A DNA stretch of 64,000 bases. It comes from an uncultured Chitinophagaceae bacterium. Its GTDB lineage: Bacteria > Bacteroidota > Bacteroidia > Chitinophagales > Chitinophagaceae. The notes under the pieces are model-generated. The model worked only from the letters and a program-made list of their open reading frames with translations, made no database searches and had not been told where the DNA came from. Positions 34,381 to 44,367 of the stretch are shown piece after piece (position 1 is the stretch's first letter; each line of letters opens with the position of its first letter). The DNA lies in the NCBI GenBank assembly GCA_903895845.1, contig CAITVK010000098.1, positions 1 to 64,000 on the forward strand, given 5' to 3'. Both the position numbers and the translations under genes were made by a program.

Positions 34381-35841
34381 ATGAACTCAAAAGAATCATT
34401 AGACATTTTAGTTGTTGAAGATAATGAGGTTCACTTTTATCTTCTAGAACAGTACTTAAACTTCTCCACCTTAAAAATCGGGAAGATATTTCGTGCGATT
34501 ACACTTGAAGAGTCTTTAGAAATATTAAAGACTGAGACTCCAGACATTATCTTTCTTGATTTGTTTTTACCTGATAGTGATGGACTTTCTTCTTACAAAA
34601 CAATTCAGAGTAAGATAAATACGGCTTCCATTATCATTATCTCTAGTTTATCCGACATCAATATAACATTAGAAGCCCTCTCTTATGGTGCAGAAGATTA
34701 CCTGGTAAAAGGCGAATTTGATGAACGTATCTTGGAGAAATCGATTCGTTACAGCTTGGAACGTAAAAAATCGGAGCTGGAGTTGCAGGCTTCCGAAGCA
34801 AAGTATCGTCAGATATTTTACAACAATCCCTCCCCGATGTATATCTATGACTTTGATACCCTACAAATATTAGAGTGCAACGAAGCTGCTGTAAAAAAGT
34901 ATCTGTATACAAAAGAGGAATTTACGAAGCTAAAAATCACCGACTTAAGGCCACCCGAAAACAAAGACTTACCTGTAATTAATGATGTTGAAGATTTAAA
35001 AAAATTGTTGTCTACGCCCTTACCTCATCAGAAAAAAAATGGGGAAATCATTATGGTAGAAATATCTTTCTATCATATAGAGATGAATGGCAAGCAAGCT
35101 AGGCAGGTACAAATAAATGATGTAACGGAAAAGATTAAGCTTCAGGAACAACTAGCAATACAGCAAAAAGAGCGTGAAAGGTCTATCACATCAGCAACAA
35201 TCACTGCACAAGAAACTGAACGAGCCGAACTTGGTCGGGAATTACATGATAATATTAATCAGATACTTGTAACTGCACTATTGTTTCTAGATAATATAAT
35301 CAGTACACAAAAGGTAGATTTTGACAGACTTAAATATGTGAAAGAGATTATATCAGAGTCAATTAAAGAAATAAGAAAAATTACGAAAGGTCTTGTGCCT
35401 CCAGCCTTGGATAATATTGGTTTGATAGCTTCCGTAGAAGGAGTTATAAGCAATGTAAGGTCTGTAAGCGGTATCGTATTCAATACCTCATTCAACGACT
35501 TCTTTGAGGAAATGATAACGGAGGATTTGAAATTGATGATTTACAGAATTGTGCAAGAACAGCTAAACAATATTGTAAAACACTCCGAAGCAACAAAGGT
35601 GGATATTGCTTTGACACAAAAAGGTGAAAACTCAATTGAGCTTCTGATTGTGGACAATGGAAAGGGGCATAATCTGGCCGATAAGCCCAATGGTGTTGGC
35701 CTTCAGAATATTAAGACCAGAGCGGCATTACATTATGGTGAGGTTGAGATAAATACTTCGCCAGGCAATGGATTTGAGCTGAAAGTAACCTTCCCTATGC
35801 ATGAGAATCTTTCTCCAAACGTGGTTGAGTCATTTGATTAA
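34381..35841 (+). CDS. Receiver-PAS-histidine kinase (HisKA_3)
   Basis: A 486-residue protein. The receiver domain (about 8-125) has phospho-acceptor D60 in IIFLDLFLPDSDG and lysine in EDYLVKGEF. A PAS domain (about 140-255) follows. A NarL/DegS-type dimerisation domain has ETERAELGRELHDNINQ, and the HATPase domain has VDNGKGHN and GVGLQNIKTRA. It receives phosphate from a kinase, probably the neighbour at 31948-34377, and then acts as a kinase itself; no DNA-binding partner is adjacent. It is probably an intermediate in a phosphorelay. Confidence 0.9.
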   Translation: MNSKESLDILVVEDNEVHFYLLEQYLNFSTLKIGKIFRAITLEESLEILKTETPDIIFLDLFLPDSDGLSSYKTIQSKINTASIIIISSLSDINITLEALSYGAEDYLVKGEFDERILEKSIRYSLERKKSELELQASEAKYRQIFYNNPSPMYIYDFDTLQILECNEAAVKKYLYTKEEFTKLKITDLRPPENKDLPVINDVEDLKKLLSTPLPHQKKNGEIIMVEISFYHIEMNGKQARQVQINDVTEKIKLQEQLAIQQKERERSITSATITAQETERAELGRELHDNINQILVTALLFLDNIISTQKVDFDRLKYVKEIISESIKEIRKITKGLVPPALDNIGLIASVEGVISNVRSVSGIVFNTSFNDFFEEMITEDLKLMIYRIVQEQLNNIVKHSEATKVDIALTQKGENSIELLIVDNGKGHNLADKPNGVGLQNIKTRAALHYGEVEINTSPGNGFELKVTFPMHENLSPNVVESFD

Positions 35842-35865
35842 ACGACGTATTAATCACCACATATT

Positions 35866-36459
35866 ATGAATAAAGGAAGGTTGGAAGCATTTAGCGATGG
35901 TGTGATTGCAATTATCATTACTATTATGGTACTTGAAATGAAAGTACCTCATGGCGAGACAGTACAATCGCTCCGACCGATATTTCCAGTATTTCTAAGC
36001 TATGTATTCAGTTTCATAAACGTTGGGATTTATTGGAATAATCATCATCACATGATACACGCTACCAAGCATGTGAATGGAAGTGTATTATGGGCTAATA
36101 TACATTTACTTTTTTGGTTGTCATTATTTCCGTTTGTAACGGCATTTATGGGAGAAAATAATTTTGCTACCATTCCTGTTGCACTCTACGGTGTTGTTTC
36201 TTTTATGGCTGGCACTGCCTACTACATGTTGGCTCAATGCCTCATTAATCTAAATGGGGAAAATTCTACACTAGCAAAGGCACTTGGAAAAGATAAAAAA
36301 GGTATTATTTCGGTGGTTGTTTATGCAATTGGAATTGGATCAAGCTTTATAAATCCATGGCTAGGGGTTGCTTGTTATGTATTTGTGGCTTGCATTTGGT
36401 TTATACCTGATAAGCGAATTGAAGAAAAAATTGCTAATGAGGGCTTTGCTGATAATTAG
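35866..36459 (+). CDS. TMEM175-family (DUF1211) membrane protein
   Basis: A 197-residue protein. It opens with RLEAFSDGVIAIIITIMVLE, carrying the FSDG signature of the TMEM175 family, then has about five further membrane helices. Bacterial members form potassium-permeable channels as tetramers. The start is 24 bp after the upstream kinase gene, so it may share the transcript. It has the length expected for a single six-helix repeat. Confidence 0.88.
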   Translation: MNKGRLEAFSDGVIAIIITIMVLEMKVPHGETVQSLRPIFPVFLSYVFSFINVGIYWNNHHHMIHATKHVNGSVLWANIHLLFWLSLFPFVTAFMGENNFATIPVALYGVVSFMAGTAYYMLAQCLINLNGENSTLAKALGKDKKGIISVVVYAIGIGSSFINPWLGVACYVFVACIWFIPDKRIEEKIANEGFADN

Positions 36460-37083
36460 TATTATTCCGTTTTACAACACATTACTAAGATGCCATTAAA
36501 AAAAAGGGTAGTGATTTAAAATGTATGCTACTTTTCAAAGAGGGTTACTGTGATTTTTTTGTCTTAAAATATCTATCAACTCCATTTCCAAGGTCTTGGA
36601 TGTGATAAAAGAGGTCTTGGAAACTGTATCCAAGACCTTGGATGCGGTAAAAGAGTTCTCGGAAACGACATCCAAGACCTTGGATGTGATAAAAGAGGTC
36701 TTGGAAACTGTATCCAAGACCTTGGATGCGGTAAAAGAGGTCTTGGAAATTACATCTAAGACCTTGGATGCGACATTAAAGGTCTTAGATTTCGAAAATA
36801 GTTGAATGTAAAGCAGCATACATTCTAAATAACTACCAAAAAAAGAAATGAAACTCTATTTTGCTAGTCATCAGATGACTCACTTAGCAATGGTTTGAAG
36901 ATTATGGAAATTTTTTGATGTTTCGGTCAATAAATTATAACATACGTAAGCTACAATAATTGATTGTATTTGTAAGAAGTTTGCCCAATTGGTCCTGCCT
37001 TAGCATTATCTGGACAGACATAAAGAGAAATATTATACTTTTTTTACCCAACCCCGTCAATACTTCCCCCCTAAATTTGCATC
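36460..37083. other. Intergenic region with 42-bp array
   Basis: A 624-bp region. It contains the tandem array at 36587-36796. The rest, including 36797-37083, shows no gene or recognisable site other than a TAAATTTG at 37072. Confidence 0.5.
36587..36796. repeat. 42-bp tandem array with inverted halves
   Basis: Five units (36587, 36629, 36671, 36713, 36755). Each 42-bp unit is two 21-bp halves with TCCAAGACC in one and its complement GGTCTTGGA in the other. Units 1 and 3 are nearly identical. Both strands stay open: the plus frame 36596-36805 would encode heptads such as VIKEVLE and TVSKTLD, like a coiled coil. No ribosome site supports translation, so it is listed as a repeat. Confidence 0.85.
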
Positions 37084-38082
37084 ATGAAAATAAGTAACGA
37101 GATGAAGGTGGGGCTTCTCACAGCAATAGCACTCACTTGTCTTATATTAGGTTTTAACTTCTTGAAAGGTAAGAACGTTTTTAAAACGGGTAACTTCCTT
37201 TTTGCAAAATACAGTAATACCAAGGGGATATTGGTATCTAATGGTGTTTTTGTAGATGGCTTTAAGGTTGGCAATGTGTACGAAATTGAAAGTGCCGACC
37301 CTAATTTAAAAGAAATAATAGTTACCATCAAGCTGAATGGCAACTACAACATCCCAAAAAATTCTGTAGCATCTATAGAGGAAAGTATGCTTTCTTCCCC
37401 TTCCATGAATATAATAATGGGTAATGACACACATTATCTACAATCTGGCGATACCATCTCTACCACCGATAACCCCAGTTTGCTTAGTAGTTTGGGGAGT
37501 AGAATTGCTCCTGTCGGAGATCAATTAAAGACAACTCTAGTTAGCTTAGATAAAGTATTGAACAATGCAAATTCATTATTAGATAATGAAAGCAAACACA
37601 ATCTCAAGCAAACTATTGCCAATTTGGATTCCGTTACAACAAGTCTGATTATTACTTCGAGGGCTATTCAAGCCATACTTGCAACGCAGTCTGTTTCTAT
37701 TGCTCAAACAATGAACAACGTAAATAGCTTTACCAAAAATCTTGCTGACAATAATGAAAAGGTTACTAAATCTATGGCTAACCTCGAGAAGACTACAGAT
37801 AACTTTGCCAATGCTGATATTGATGGAATGATTAACTCCTTAAAAAAAGTAACCAATAATTTGAATGAAATATTAGAAAAAGCCAATAGTAAAGATGGTA
37901 CTGTTGGGTTGTTATTGAACGACAAAACACTCTATAACAACCTGAATAATACCATCAGAAGTGCCAATATATTGATGGATGACTTGAAGGTTCACCCAAA
38001 AAGATATATAAAAATATTTGGAAAGGCAGACAAAACCCCTCCATTGACCGCACCATTGAACGACACTTCATCAATTAAATAA
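37084..38082 (+). CDS. MlaD/MCE-family lipid transport protein
   Basis: A 332-residue protein. One N-terminal membrane anchor (about 9-26, VGLLTAIALTCLILGFNFL) is followed by the MCE domain (about 36-115: GILVSNGVFVDGFKVGNV) and a long helical C-terminus rich in Asn, Leu and Val with heptad-like pattern (NLEKTTDNFANADIDGMI). MCE proteins form tubes that move phospholipids between membranes in ABC-type systems. No ATPase or permease is in this window. It is followed after 4 bp by the OstA-like gene, an arrangement that suggests envelope biogenesis. Confidence 0.9.
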   Translation: MKISNEMKVGLLTAIALTCLILGFNFLKGKNVFKTGNFLFAKYSNTKGILVSNGVFVDGFKVGNVYEIESADPNLKEIIVTIKLNGNYNIPKNSVASIEESMLSSPSMNIIMGNDTHYLQSGDTISTTDNPSLLSSLGSRIAPVGDQLKTTLVSLDKVLNNANSLLDNESKHNLKQTIANLDSVTTSLIITSRAIQAILATQSVSIAQTMNNVNSFTKNLADNNEKVTKSMANLEKTTDNFANADIDGMINSLKKVTNNLNEILEKANSKDGTVGLLLNDKTLYNNLNNTIRSANILMDDLKVHPKRYIKIFGKADKTPPLTAPLNDTSSIK

Positions 38083-38086
38083 CATT

Positions 38087-39805
38087 TTGACAGCGATTAG
38101 ACAACTAAGCTTTTGTTTTTTATTGATGTTGGTAACCCTATCAGGTTTATGTCAGCAGAAGCAAGCAGATACTGTTAGAAATGGTAAGACAATAACCATT
38201 ATCAGTGCTGATAGGTATAACTTTCAGCAACTGGATACGTCACAGTTTGTTTCGCTGGTTGGACATGCCATTGTGCAACAAGAGAAAACAATATTCAGTG
38301 CCGACAGCATTGTTCTCAACCAGAAGCAGAATACTTTGGAGGCTGTTGGTAATGTTCATATCAACGATGCAGACAGTATCCATACCTACTCACAATACTT
38401 GAAATATGTTGGTAAGGAAAAGAAAGCTTACTTGAATAAAGGCGTAAAACTGACTGATGGAAAAGCAACCCTCACTACCGAAAATCTGATTTATGATGTA
38501 CAATTGAAAACCGGTACTTACGTTAATGGAGGCAAGGTCGTGAATGGGAAAACAGTACTAACTAGCACAGAAGGATACTATTATGGCGATACCAGAGATG
38601 TGTACTTTAAGAAAAAAGTAGTAATGATTGATCCAGAGTTTAAGATGTACACCGATACCTTGATGTATAATCTTACAACCTCCATTTCCACATTTGTAAC
38701 CAGTACAAAAATTATAAATGGGAAGCGAACCATCACAACCACAGATGGATATTATGATACCAAGAAGAAGAATGGCTACTTCAATAAGAGAAGTTTTATT
38801 GATGACAGTACCTACACTTTCGCTGCGGACAAAACGGCTATTGATGAACTATCAGGCTTGAGCGAATATCAAGGCAATGCTGTTTATAGAAGCAAAGACA
38901 CAGTTGGTGGTTACGATTTGATTGCTGGGAACATTAAAATCAATAAGAAAACAAACTCTTTCTTAGCTACAAAGAAGCCTATACTTTTGATAAAGCAGGA
39001 AAAGGATACTATCTATGTAAGTGCCGATACATTATATTCAAGTAAGTTATCCCTGTTAAGAAAGACAAGGTTTGTACCTGAAGTAAGAGAAAAGCCTGTG
39101 ACAGAAAAGACGATTAATAAGCCTTCAAAAAAAGATAGCACAAAGCAAATAGCAGGAATGGATAGTTTGCAATCAATTAAGAAGATAATAAACAAACCGT
39201 TAAAACCAGCGGTAAAAGACACTAACAACGATCGGTTCTTTGAAGCATATTACAATGTAAAGATTTTCTCAGACTCAATGCAAGCTGTGAGTGATAGTCT
39301 GTTTTATTCGCTGGAAGATTCTACTTTCCGACTCTATACCAATCCAATTGCCTGGTCTCAAGACAATCAGATTACGGGAGATACCATGTTGTTATTTCTG
39401 GAAAACAAACATCCCGAAAGGCTTTATGTATATGAGAATGCGCTTACCATCCAACAAGTAGGAAAAAAGTATTATAACCAAGTAAAAGGCAACAGCATCA
39501 ACGCTTACTTCTTAAAAGGCAAGATGGATCGTCTGAGAGCAAAAGGCAATGCCGAAACAATTTATTATGGCACTGATGACCACAATAAGTTTGTAGGTGT
39601 AAATCAAGCCAACTGCGATGTGATAGACATGTACTTTGAGAAAGTAAAAGACGACTCCAAACCACAGCGTATCGTTCTGAGAAACAACCTACAAGGCACT
39701 GCAACACCAATGGGACAAGCAAATCACAATGAACTAAGATTAAGGGGATTTCATTGGTTGATAGATAAAAGACCAAAATCTAAGTTTGATATATTGGGGA
39801 ATTAA
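38087..39805 (+). CDS. OstA-like organic solvent tolerance / LPS transport protein
   Basis: A 572-residue protein. It begins at a TTG only 4 bp after the MCE gene, with a signal peptide ending near GLCQQ (an ATG 13 codons in would cut the signal short). The N-terminal half is an OstA/LptA-type repeat (ISADRYNF, SADSIVLNQKQNTLEAVGNV, GYYYGDTRDVYFKKKV) of parallel beta strands that forms a groove for LPS. The second half has a charged linker and another repeat block. It probably transports LPS across the periplasm or assists LptD. Confidence 0.85.
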   Translation: MTAIRQLSFCFLLMLVTLSGLCQQKQADTVRNGKTITIISADRYNFQQLDTSQFVSLVGHAIVQQEKTIFSADSIVLNQKQNTLEAVGNVHINDADSIHTYSQYLKYVGKEKKAYLNKGVKLTDGKATLTTENLIYDVQLKTGTYVNGGKVVNGKTVLTSTEGYYYGDTRDVYFKKKVVMIDPEFKMYTDTLMYNLTTSISTFVTSTKIINGKRTITTTDGYYDTKKKNGYFNKRSFIDDSTYTFAADKTAIDELSGLSEYQGNAVYRSKDTVGGYDLIAGNIKINKKTNSFLATKKPILLIKQEKDTIYVSADTLYSSKLSLLRKTRFVPEVREKPVTEKTINKPSKKDSTKQIAGMDSLQSIKKIINKPLKPAVKDTNNDRFFEAYYNVKIFSDSMQAVSDSLFYSLEDSTFRLYTNPIAWSQDNQITGDTMLLFLENKHPERLYVYENALTIQQVGKKYYNQVKGNSINAYFLKGKMDRLRAKGNAETIYYGTDDHNKFVGVNQANCDVIDMYFEKVKDDSKPQRIVLRNNLQGTATPMGQANHNELRLRGFHWLIDKRPKSKFDILGN

Positions 39806-39887
39806 CCTTCTGTAACAGCGTTTGTATAAAAGTAAAAGTTTCTTTATAAATGTTTCTTCATAGATTTGGAGGTATAACATACTACAA

Positions 39888-40127
39888 ATGAAAACAATAG
39901 AGATTAAAGAGAAGTTACATCACTACATAGATACCGCGAAGGAACACAAGTTGAAAGCAATCTATACTATGGTAGAAGATGAGATTACTGAAAAGTATGA
40001 TAGTTGGAGCGATGCAGACTTTATTGCAGAACTACAAAAAAGGGAAGCCGCTTTCTTAAACAAAACAGCCAAGAGATACACAATTGAAGAAAGCATATTG
40101 AATGCAACTAATGCCATCCGAAAATAA
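39888..40127 (+). CDS. Antitoxin-like small protein (orphan)
   Basis: A 79-residue helical, charged protein with the layout of Bacteroidota addiction-module antitoxins: a first part with IEIKEKLHHYIDTAKEHKLK and acidic stretch, a middle SWSDADFIAELQKREA, and a terminal YTIEESILNATNAIR. Such proteins normally precede a RelE/ParE toxin. No toxin gene follows here; the next 200 bp are open-frame-poor. It may be a lone antitoxin remnant. The assignment rests on composition and layout. Confidence 0.6.
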   Translation: MKTIEIKEKLHHYIDTAKEHKLKAIYTMVEDEITEKYDSWSDADFIAELQKREAAFLNKTAKRYTIEESILNATNAIRK

Positions 40128-40333
40128 GCCAATGCAAAATTTTCATTTTAGATCAATTTCACTTAAGCCTCAACTACTTAGTCCAGCTAATTATTTGGCT
40201 CTCATCTATGTCTTATTAAAGTGTAGTGAAAAAGAAAGCACTCTTATAATTGAGACTTAAACTGTTATATTTGATGCTTGTACACTATTACACGAAGTGC
40301 CATTTGCTTCCAAAGAAAATGTAAAATTATTTT

Positions 40334-42202
40334 ATGTATTGCACAGATAAGATAAGAACAGAATTAGATTACTTCAAAAAACTACACGAGTCGTTTGGCT
40401 TACAACTTGGGAATACAAGTAAATCTGTGAGTGATGCAGACGACAGGTTATTATATATGCTACTCTCTGCATCGTTGGCGATGGACATAAGTGAAGAGGA
40501 GTTTTTTGAAAGTTTTGTGATTACAGATAAATCTATAACAGGAAGACAAGAAATATTAATTGATGCGTATGCTTTTATTGACACGGATGATAGAAGAGAA
40601 AAACACTTACATGTTTTTCAGTTTAAACTATTTATTGATGATAAGCATTCAGCATCCTCAAAAGAAGTTTACCAATTTGCAAGTCTGATTAATGATACTT
40701 TTCTTCATCCAGAATTAAGTCAGGATATGAAAAATGAAGTTTTAGTAGAGATGAAGAAAAAAGTAGATTCTTTTCTTGACAACGGGCGTAAGAATAAAGT
40801 AAAGTATAAGTGCCATTACATAAATAACAGTAAGGGTATAACGAGATCAAATGAAAAAGATTTTGAATTACTAAATAGATTTCAATATGACAAGGAAACA
40901 CATGGTTTTGAAATTCAGGTATATGGAATAGAAGATATTGAGGATCTTGCTTTAGAAGGAAAGATACGGGTAGGCAAAGAAACCATAATAATTGAAAGTG
41001 ATAGTCCAAATGCATATAGGTACGAAAATAATACAGCTAAGACTGAACTAGGCCTCCCCGGGCAGACTATAGTAGGGATGGTAAATGTTAATGAGTTAAT
41101 TAGACTTCAAAACAAATATCATAGAAATCAACTTTACTCTGAAAACATTAGGCTTTATCTGGGAGATAGGGCAGCAGTAAATAAGGATATCATAACTACG
41201 ATAACGTCCGATGAAAGTCAGTGGTTTCCTTATATGAATAATGGAATTAGCATTATTTGTGATAAAATGATATTGGGGACACCTACTCAAAAAGGACTTG
41301 CGATAGAGATGAGTAATATGCAAATCATTAATGGCTGTCAGACTGTTAATGCTTTGTATAATGCGAAATATGATGATGAAACAAAGAATAACTTTAAAGC
41401 ATCAAGGGTATTGGTGAAAATTTATCAAATTGAGCCAAAGCAAGAGCGCTTCAAGCTTTCAATAATTAAAGCTACAAACAACCAAAATGCTGTCAAAACA
41501 TCATCTTTAGTTGCTAATGACCCAATACAAATAGCTATACAGAATAAGCTACAAATACTAGGCTATTTATATGATAGAAAAGGAGAAGCTAAGGTAGATG
41601 GCAGAGATAAAAAAGTAATTGGAATGGTAAACTCTGCTTTGGCATACAGGGCTGTATTTTGGTTTATGGCTCAACAACTTCGTTCAGGTATTGGGCAGGG
41701 AAAGGTATTTAAAAATGAAGAATATAAAAAACTATTCAATGCTAGCTTCTTAGAGGACGATTATAAATTAACTAAACTGTCTGTCGAATTATTAGTATCA
41801 TGCTTGATTCTTGATAAAGTAAGAGGGCTTATCAACATGAATTCCGAAAAGTATATTAATGATTTACCCATATTTAAAAAGAGTCTATACTACTTATGCG
41901 GTCTCTATTACGCAATTCATAAAAAATACATTGATGGTTTGATAACTAATTTGGTTGAGCTTGTAAACGAAAATATTCCTCAGAAAATTAAAAACAATAA
42001 CCAAATCGCAGGATTTGTAGAAAATATTATTTCAAATTTTGATGACCTTGTCAACCATTACAAAGCATTTTATAATACACTTGAAGAAGTCGATAAAACA
42101 GACATTGATAATCTTTTAAAAAGTTCCTTGTTTGGAAAAAGGTTCCTTGAAATCGAAGTTGTCAAGAAGGCAATAAAAACTGAAGTAGAAGATGTTGAGT
42201 AA
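40334..42202 (+). CDS. AIPR-family abortive phage resistance protein
   Basis: A 622-residue protein. The AIPR domain is clear in the centre, from about 240 (GMVNVNELIRLQNKY) through FPYMNNGISIICD and QIINGCQTVNALY to NNQNAVKTSSLVANDP. The N-terminal 230 residues, with FQFKLFIDDKHSA, resemble a nuclease-like fold. AIPR proteins are linked to abortive phage infection and often sit beside restriction genes. Here it stands alone after an antitoxin-like gene, with AT-rich flanks, in a stretch of otherwise housekeeping genes, which suggests a small acquired defence insertion. Confidence 0.85.
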   Translation: MYCTDKIRTELDYFKKLHESFGLQLGNTSKSVSDADDRLLYMLLSASLAMDISEEEFFESFVITDKSITGRQEILIDAYAFIDTDDRREKHLHVFQFKLFIDDKHSASSKEVYQFASLINDTFLHPELSQDMKNEVLVEMKKKVDSFLDNGRKNKVKYKCHYINNSKGITRSNEKDFELLNRFQYDKETHGFEIQVYGIEDIEDLALEGKIRVGKETIIIESDSPNAYRYENNTAKTELGLPGQTIVGMVNVNELIRLQNKYHRNQLYSENIRLYLGDRAAVNKDIITTITSDESQWFPYMNNGISIICDKMILGTPTQKGLAIEMSNMQIINGCQTVNALYNAKYDDETKNNFKASRVLVKIYQIEPKQERFKLSIIKATNNQNAVKTSSLVANDPIQIAIQNKLQILGYLYDRKGEAKVDGRDKKVIGMVNSALAYRAVFWFMAQQLRSGIGQGKVFKNEEYKKLFNASFLEDDYKLTKLSVELLVSCLILDKVRGLINMNSEKYINDLPIFKKSLYYLCGLYYAIHKKYIDGLITNLVELVNENIPQKIKNNNQIAGFVENIISNFDDLVNHYKAFYNTLEEVDKTDIDNLLKSSLFGKRFLEIEVVKKAIKTEVEDVE

Positions 42203-42259
42203 ATTACCCCACTAATTTATATACCCAATCTGGCTATTCCATAGGTTGCCACATTAGAA

Positions 42260-42961
42260 ATGAATAATATTCTCATTATAGAAGATGAACAACGTGTTGC
42301 AAACCTCATCAAACAAGGTTTGGAAGAGCAAGGGTTCATTACTACTGTTGCCAACGATGGCGAAACAGGCAAACAATTGGCAATTGTTAATCATTATGAC
42401 ATCATTATTACTGACATCATCCTTCCCGGGATGAATGGCATCGACCTCTGCCGTGAGGTTCGTTTGCAAAAGCCTACAGTTCCTATAATCATGCTCACTG
42501 CTTTGGGAACGACCGATGATAAAGTGGAAGGCTTTGACGCTGGAGCAGATGACTACCTAGTAAAACCTTTCGATTTGAGAGAGTTGCATGTTCGTATCAG
42601 AGCATTATTGAAGCGTAATCAAAACAATAATAACCTGCAAGGCTTTATTCTTAAATATGCTGGATTAGAGCTAAATCTGAGTACTAAAATAGTAAAGCGT
42701 GACGATAAAGAAATCTCTTTGACGCCAAAAGAATTGAAACTTTTGGAATATATGATGCAGAACCCCGAGCGGGTGCTTAGCCGCACAGAGATAGCTGAAC
42801 AAGTTTGGGATACCACTTTTGATACAGGTACTAACTTTATTGATGTGTATATTAATTATCTACGTAAGAAAGTTGATAAAGACTTTGAAACAAAGCTGAT
42901 ACATACCAAACCTGGTCTTGGATTCATTTTCAAAAAAATACCCCATGAAAATAAGAACTAG
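42260..42961 (+). CDS. OmpR-family response regulator
   Basis: A 233-residue protein. The receiver domain has D52 (IIITDIILPG), T in MLTALG and K in DDYLVKPF. The C-terminal winged helix (about 130-230) has LTPKELKLLEYMMQNPERVLSR and IDVYINYLRKKVD. It regulates transcription after phosphorylation by the kinase encoded immediately downstream, whose start overlaps its stop by 17 bp. Confidence 0.93.
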   Translation: MNNILIIEDEQRVANLIKQGLEEQGFITTVANDGETGKQLAIVNHYDIIITDIILPGMNGIDLCREVRLQKPTVPIIMLTALGTTDDKVEGFDAGADDYLVKPFDLRELHVRIRALLKRNQNNNNLQGFILKYAGLELNLSTKIVKRDDKEISLTPKELKLLEYMMQNPERVLSRTEIAEQVWDTTFDTGTNFIDVYINYLRKKVDKDFETKLIHTKPGLGFIFKKIPHENKN

Positions 42962-44318
42962 ACTCACTTTACTTTTCACCTCGTTGGTAGCTGCACTGCT
43001 ATTGATTTTTGCTTTGTCAGTTTACTACGATTCTTCTATGTCTCGTGAGGAGGAATACTTCAAACGTCTCAAACAACAAGGTGTTACAAAAGCAAACTTG
43101 TTATTCGATACTAAGGTGGCTCCAGATGTATTGCAACTGATTTACAAGAAAGCCCCCGATTCTTTGTTTCAGGAGGAAGTAGCTATCTATGATACAAGCT
43201 TAAATTTATTGTATCGGGATGCTGTGAAAGTGGAAAAGGTGCATGCTACGAGATTGATGGCAGATAGCATCCTTGCACAAAAGGAAATACGATTTTACTT
43301 AGGCAAGTTTCAGGTAGTTGGTTTTTTATATGAACACAACAACAACCGATACATCATTACATCCACCGCGATGGATGGTTATGGGCTGAGAAAACAAGCA
43401 GACCTTAGAAACACTTTACTTATTGCTTTCTCAGGTGCGATAGTTTTCATTCTTTTTGTGGGTCGTTTTCTAGCGATGAAGGCATTGGACCCTGTTTCTT
43501 CATTAGTAGAAAAAGTAAAGAGTATTACCGCAACCAATCTTGATTTAAGGGTGGATGAAGGCAACCGAAAAGATGAAATAGCCGCCCTTGCCATCACTTT
43601 CAACGAGATGTTGGATAGACTTGAGAAGTCTTTTGATGCACAAAAATATTTTGTTTCTAACATCTCCCACGAACTTCGGACACCACTTACAGCGATGCTT
43701 GCAGAGATGCAGTTAACGCTTCAAAAAGAAAGGGATATTGATGATTATAAGGATACTATTGTGAATAGTATCAGCGATACACAAAAGCTTATCCGCTTAT
43801 CTAATAGCCTATTAGATTTGGCAAAAGCTAACTACGATCAAACGGAAATAGCCTTTAAAACAATTCGGATAGATGAGGTTTTGTTGGACGCTAGAAATGA
43901 TGTACTGCACAATAATCCTACCTATAAAATAAACATTGTCTTCGAAAAAGAGATAGATGGTGATGGCTATATATCCATCAAAGGGAATGAATATTTGCTA
44001 AAAGTGGCCTTTATAAACCTGATGGAGAATGGCTGCAAGTTCTCTCATAGCAAGCAAAGCACGGTTTCAATCTCGTATACCGAAACACACATCAAGCTTA
44101 ATTTCTCTGATAGTGGAGTGGGCATCAATAACAAAGAAATAGACCATATTTTCACACCTTTCTATAGAGGAAGTAACAAGAAGTTTGCAGATGGAAATGG
44201 TATCGGCCTATTCTTGACGCAAAAGATTATTCTTTTACATGAAGGAACTATTGAAGTAGAATCGCAAGAAGGGGAAGGGACAATCTTTATGATTCAACTA
44301 GAACATCTCCAGGCGTAG
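42945..44318 (+). CDS. Two-component sensor histidine kinase
   Basis: A protein of 457 residues when started at the ATG at 42945, which gives a clean N-terminal membrane segment (MKIRTRLTLLFTSLVAALLL). There are two membrane segments with a periplasmic loop, then HAMP (LDPVSSLVEKVKSI), HisKA with the phospho-acceptor in NISHELRTPLTAML, and HATPase (LMENGCKFS, DSGVGI, GNGIGLFLTQKII). It partners the OmpR regulator upstream. The signal is unknown. Confidence 0.93.
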   Translation: MKIRTRLTLLFTSLVAALLLIFALSVYYDSSMSREEEYFKRLKQQGVTKANLLFDTKVAPDVLQLIYKKAPDSLFQEEVAIYDTSLNLLYRDAVKVEKVHATRLMADSILAQKEIRFYLGKFQVVGFLYEHNNNRYIITSTAMDGYGLRKQADLRNTLLIAFSGAIVFILFVGRFLAMKALDPVSSLVEKVKSITATNLDLRVDEGNRKDEIAALAITFNEMLDRLEKSFDAQKYFVSNISHELRTPLTAMLAEMQLTLQKERDIDDYKDTIVNSISDTQKLIRLSNSLLDLAKANYDQTEIAFKTIRIDEVLLDARNDVLHNNPTYKINIVFEKEIDGDGYISIKGNEYLLKVAFINLMENGCKFSHSKQSTVSISYTETHIKLNFSDSGVGINNKEIDHIFTPFYRGSNKKFADGNGIGLFLTQKIILLHEGTIEVESQEGEGTIFMIQLEHLQA

Positions 44319-44367
44319 GCATAATGATAGTAGATGGTAGAAGTGATTATTGAAAATAAAGCTGGAT

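Noticed and set aside
37072-37079. TAAATTTG as promoter of the MlaD-like gene
   Set aside because: It would place the transcript start at the ATG itself and lacks a -33 element; a leaderless transcript cannot be excluded, but it is not claimed.
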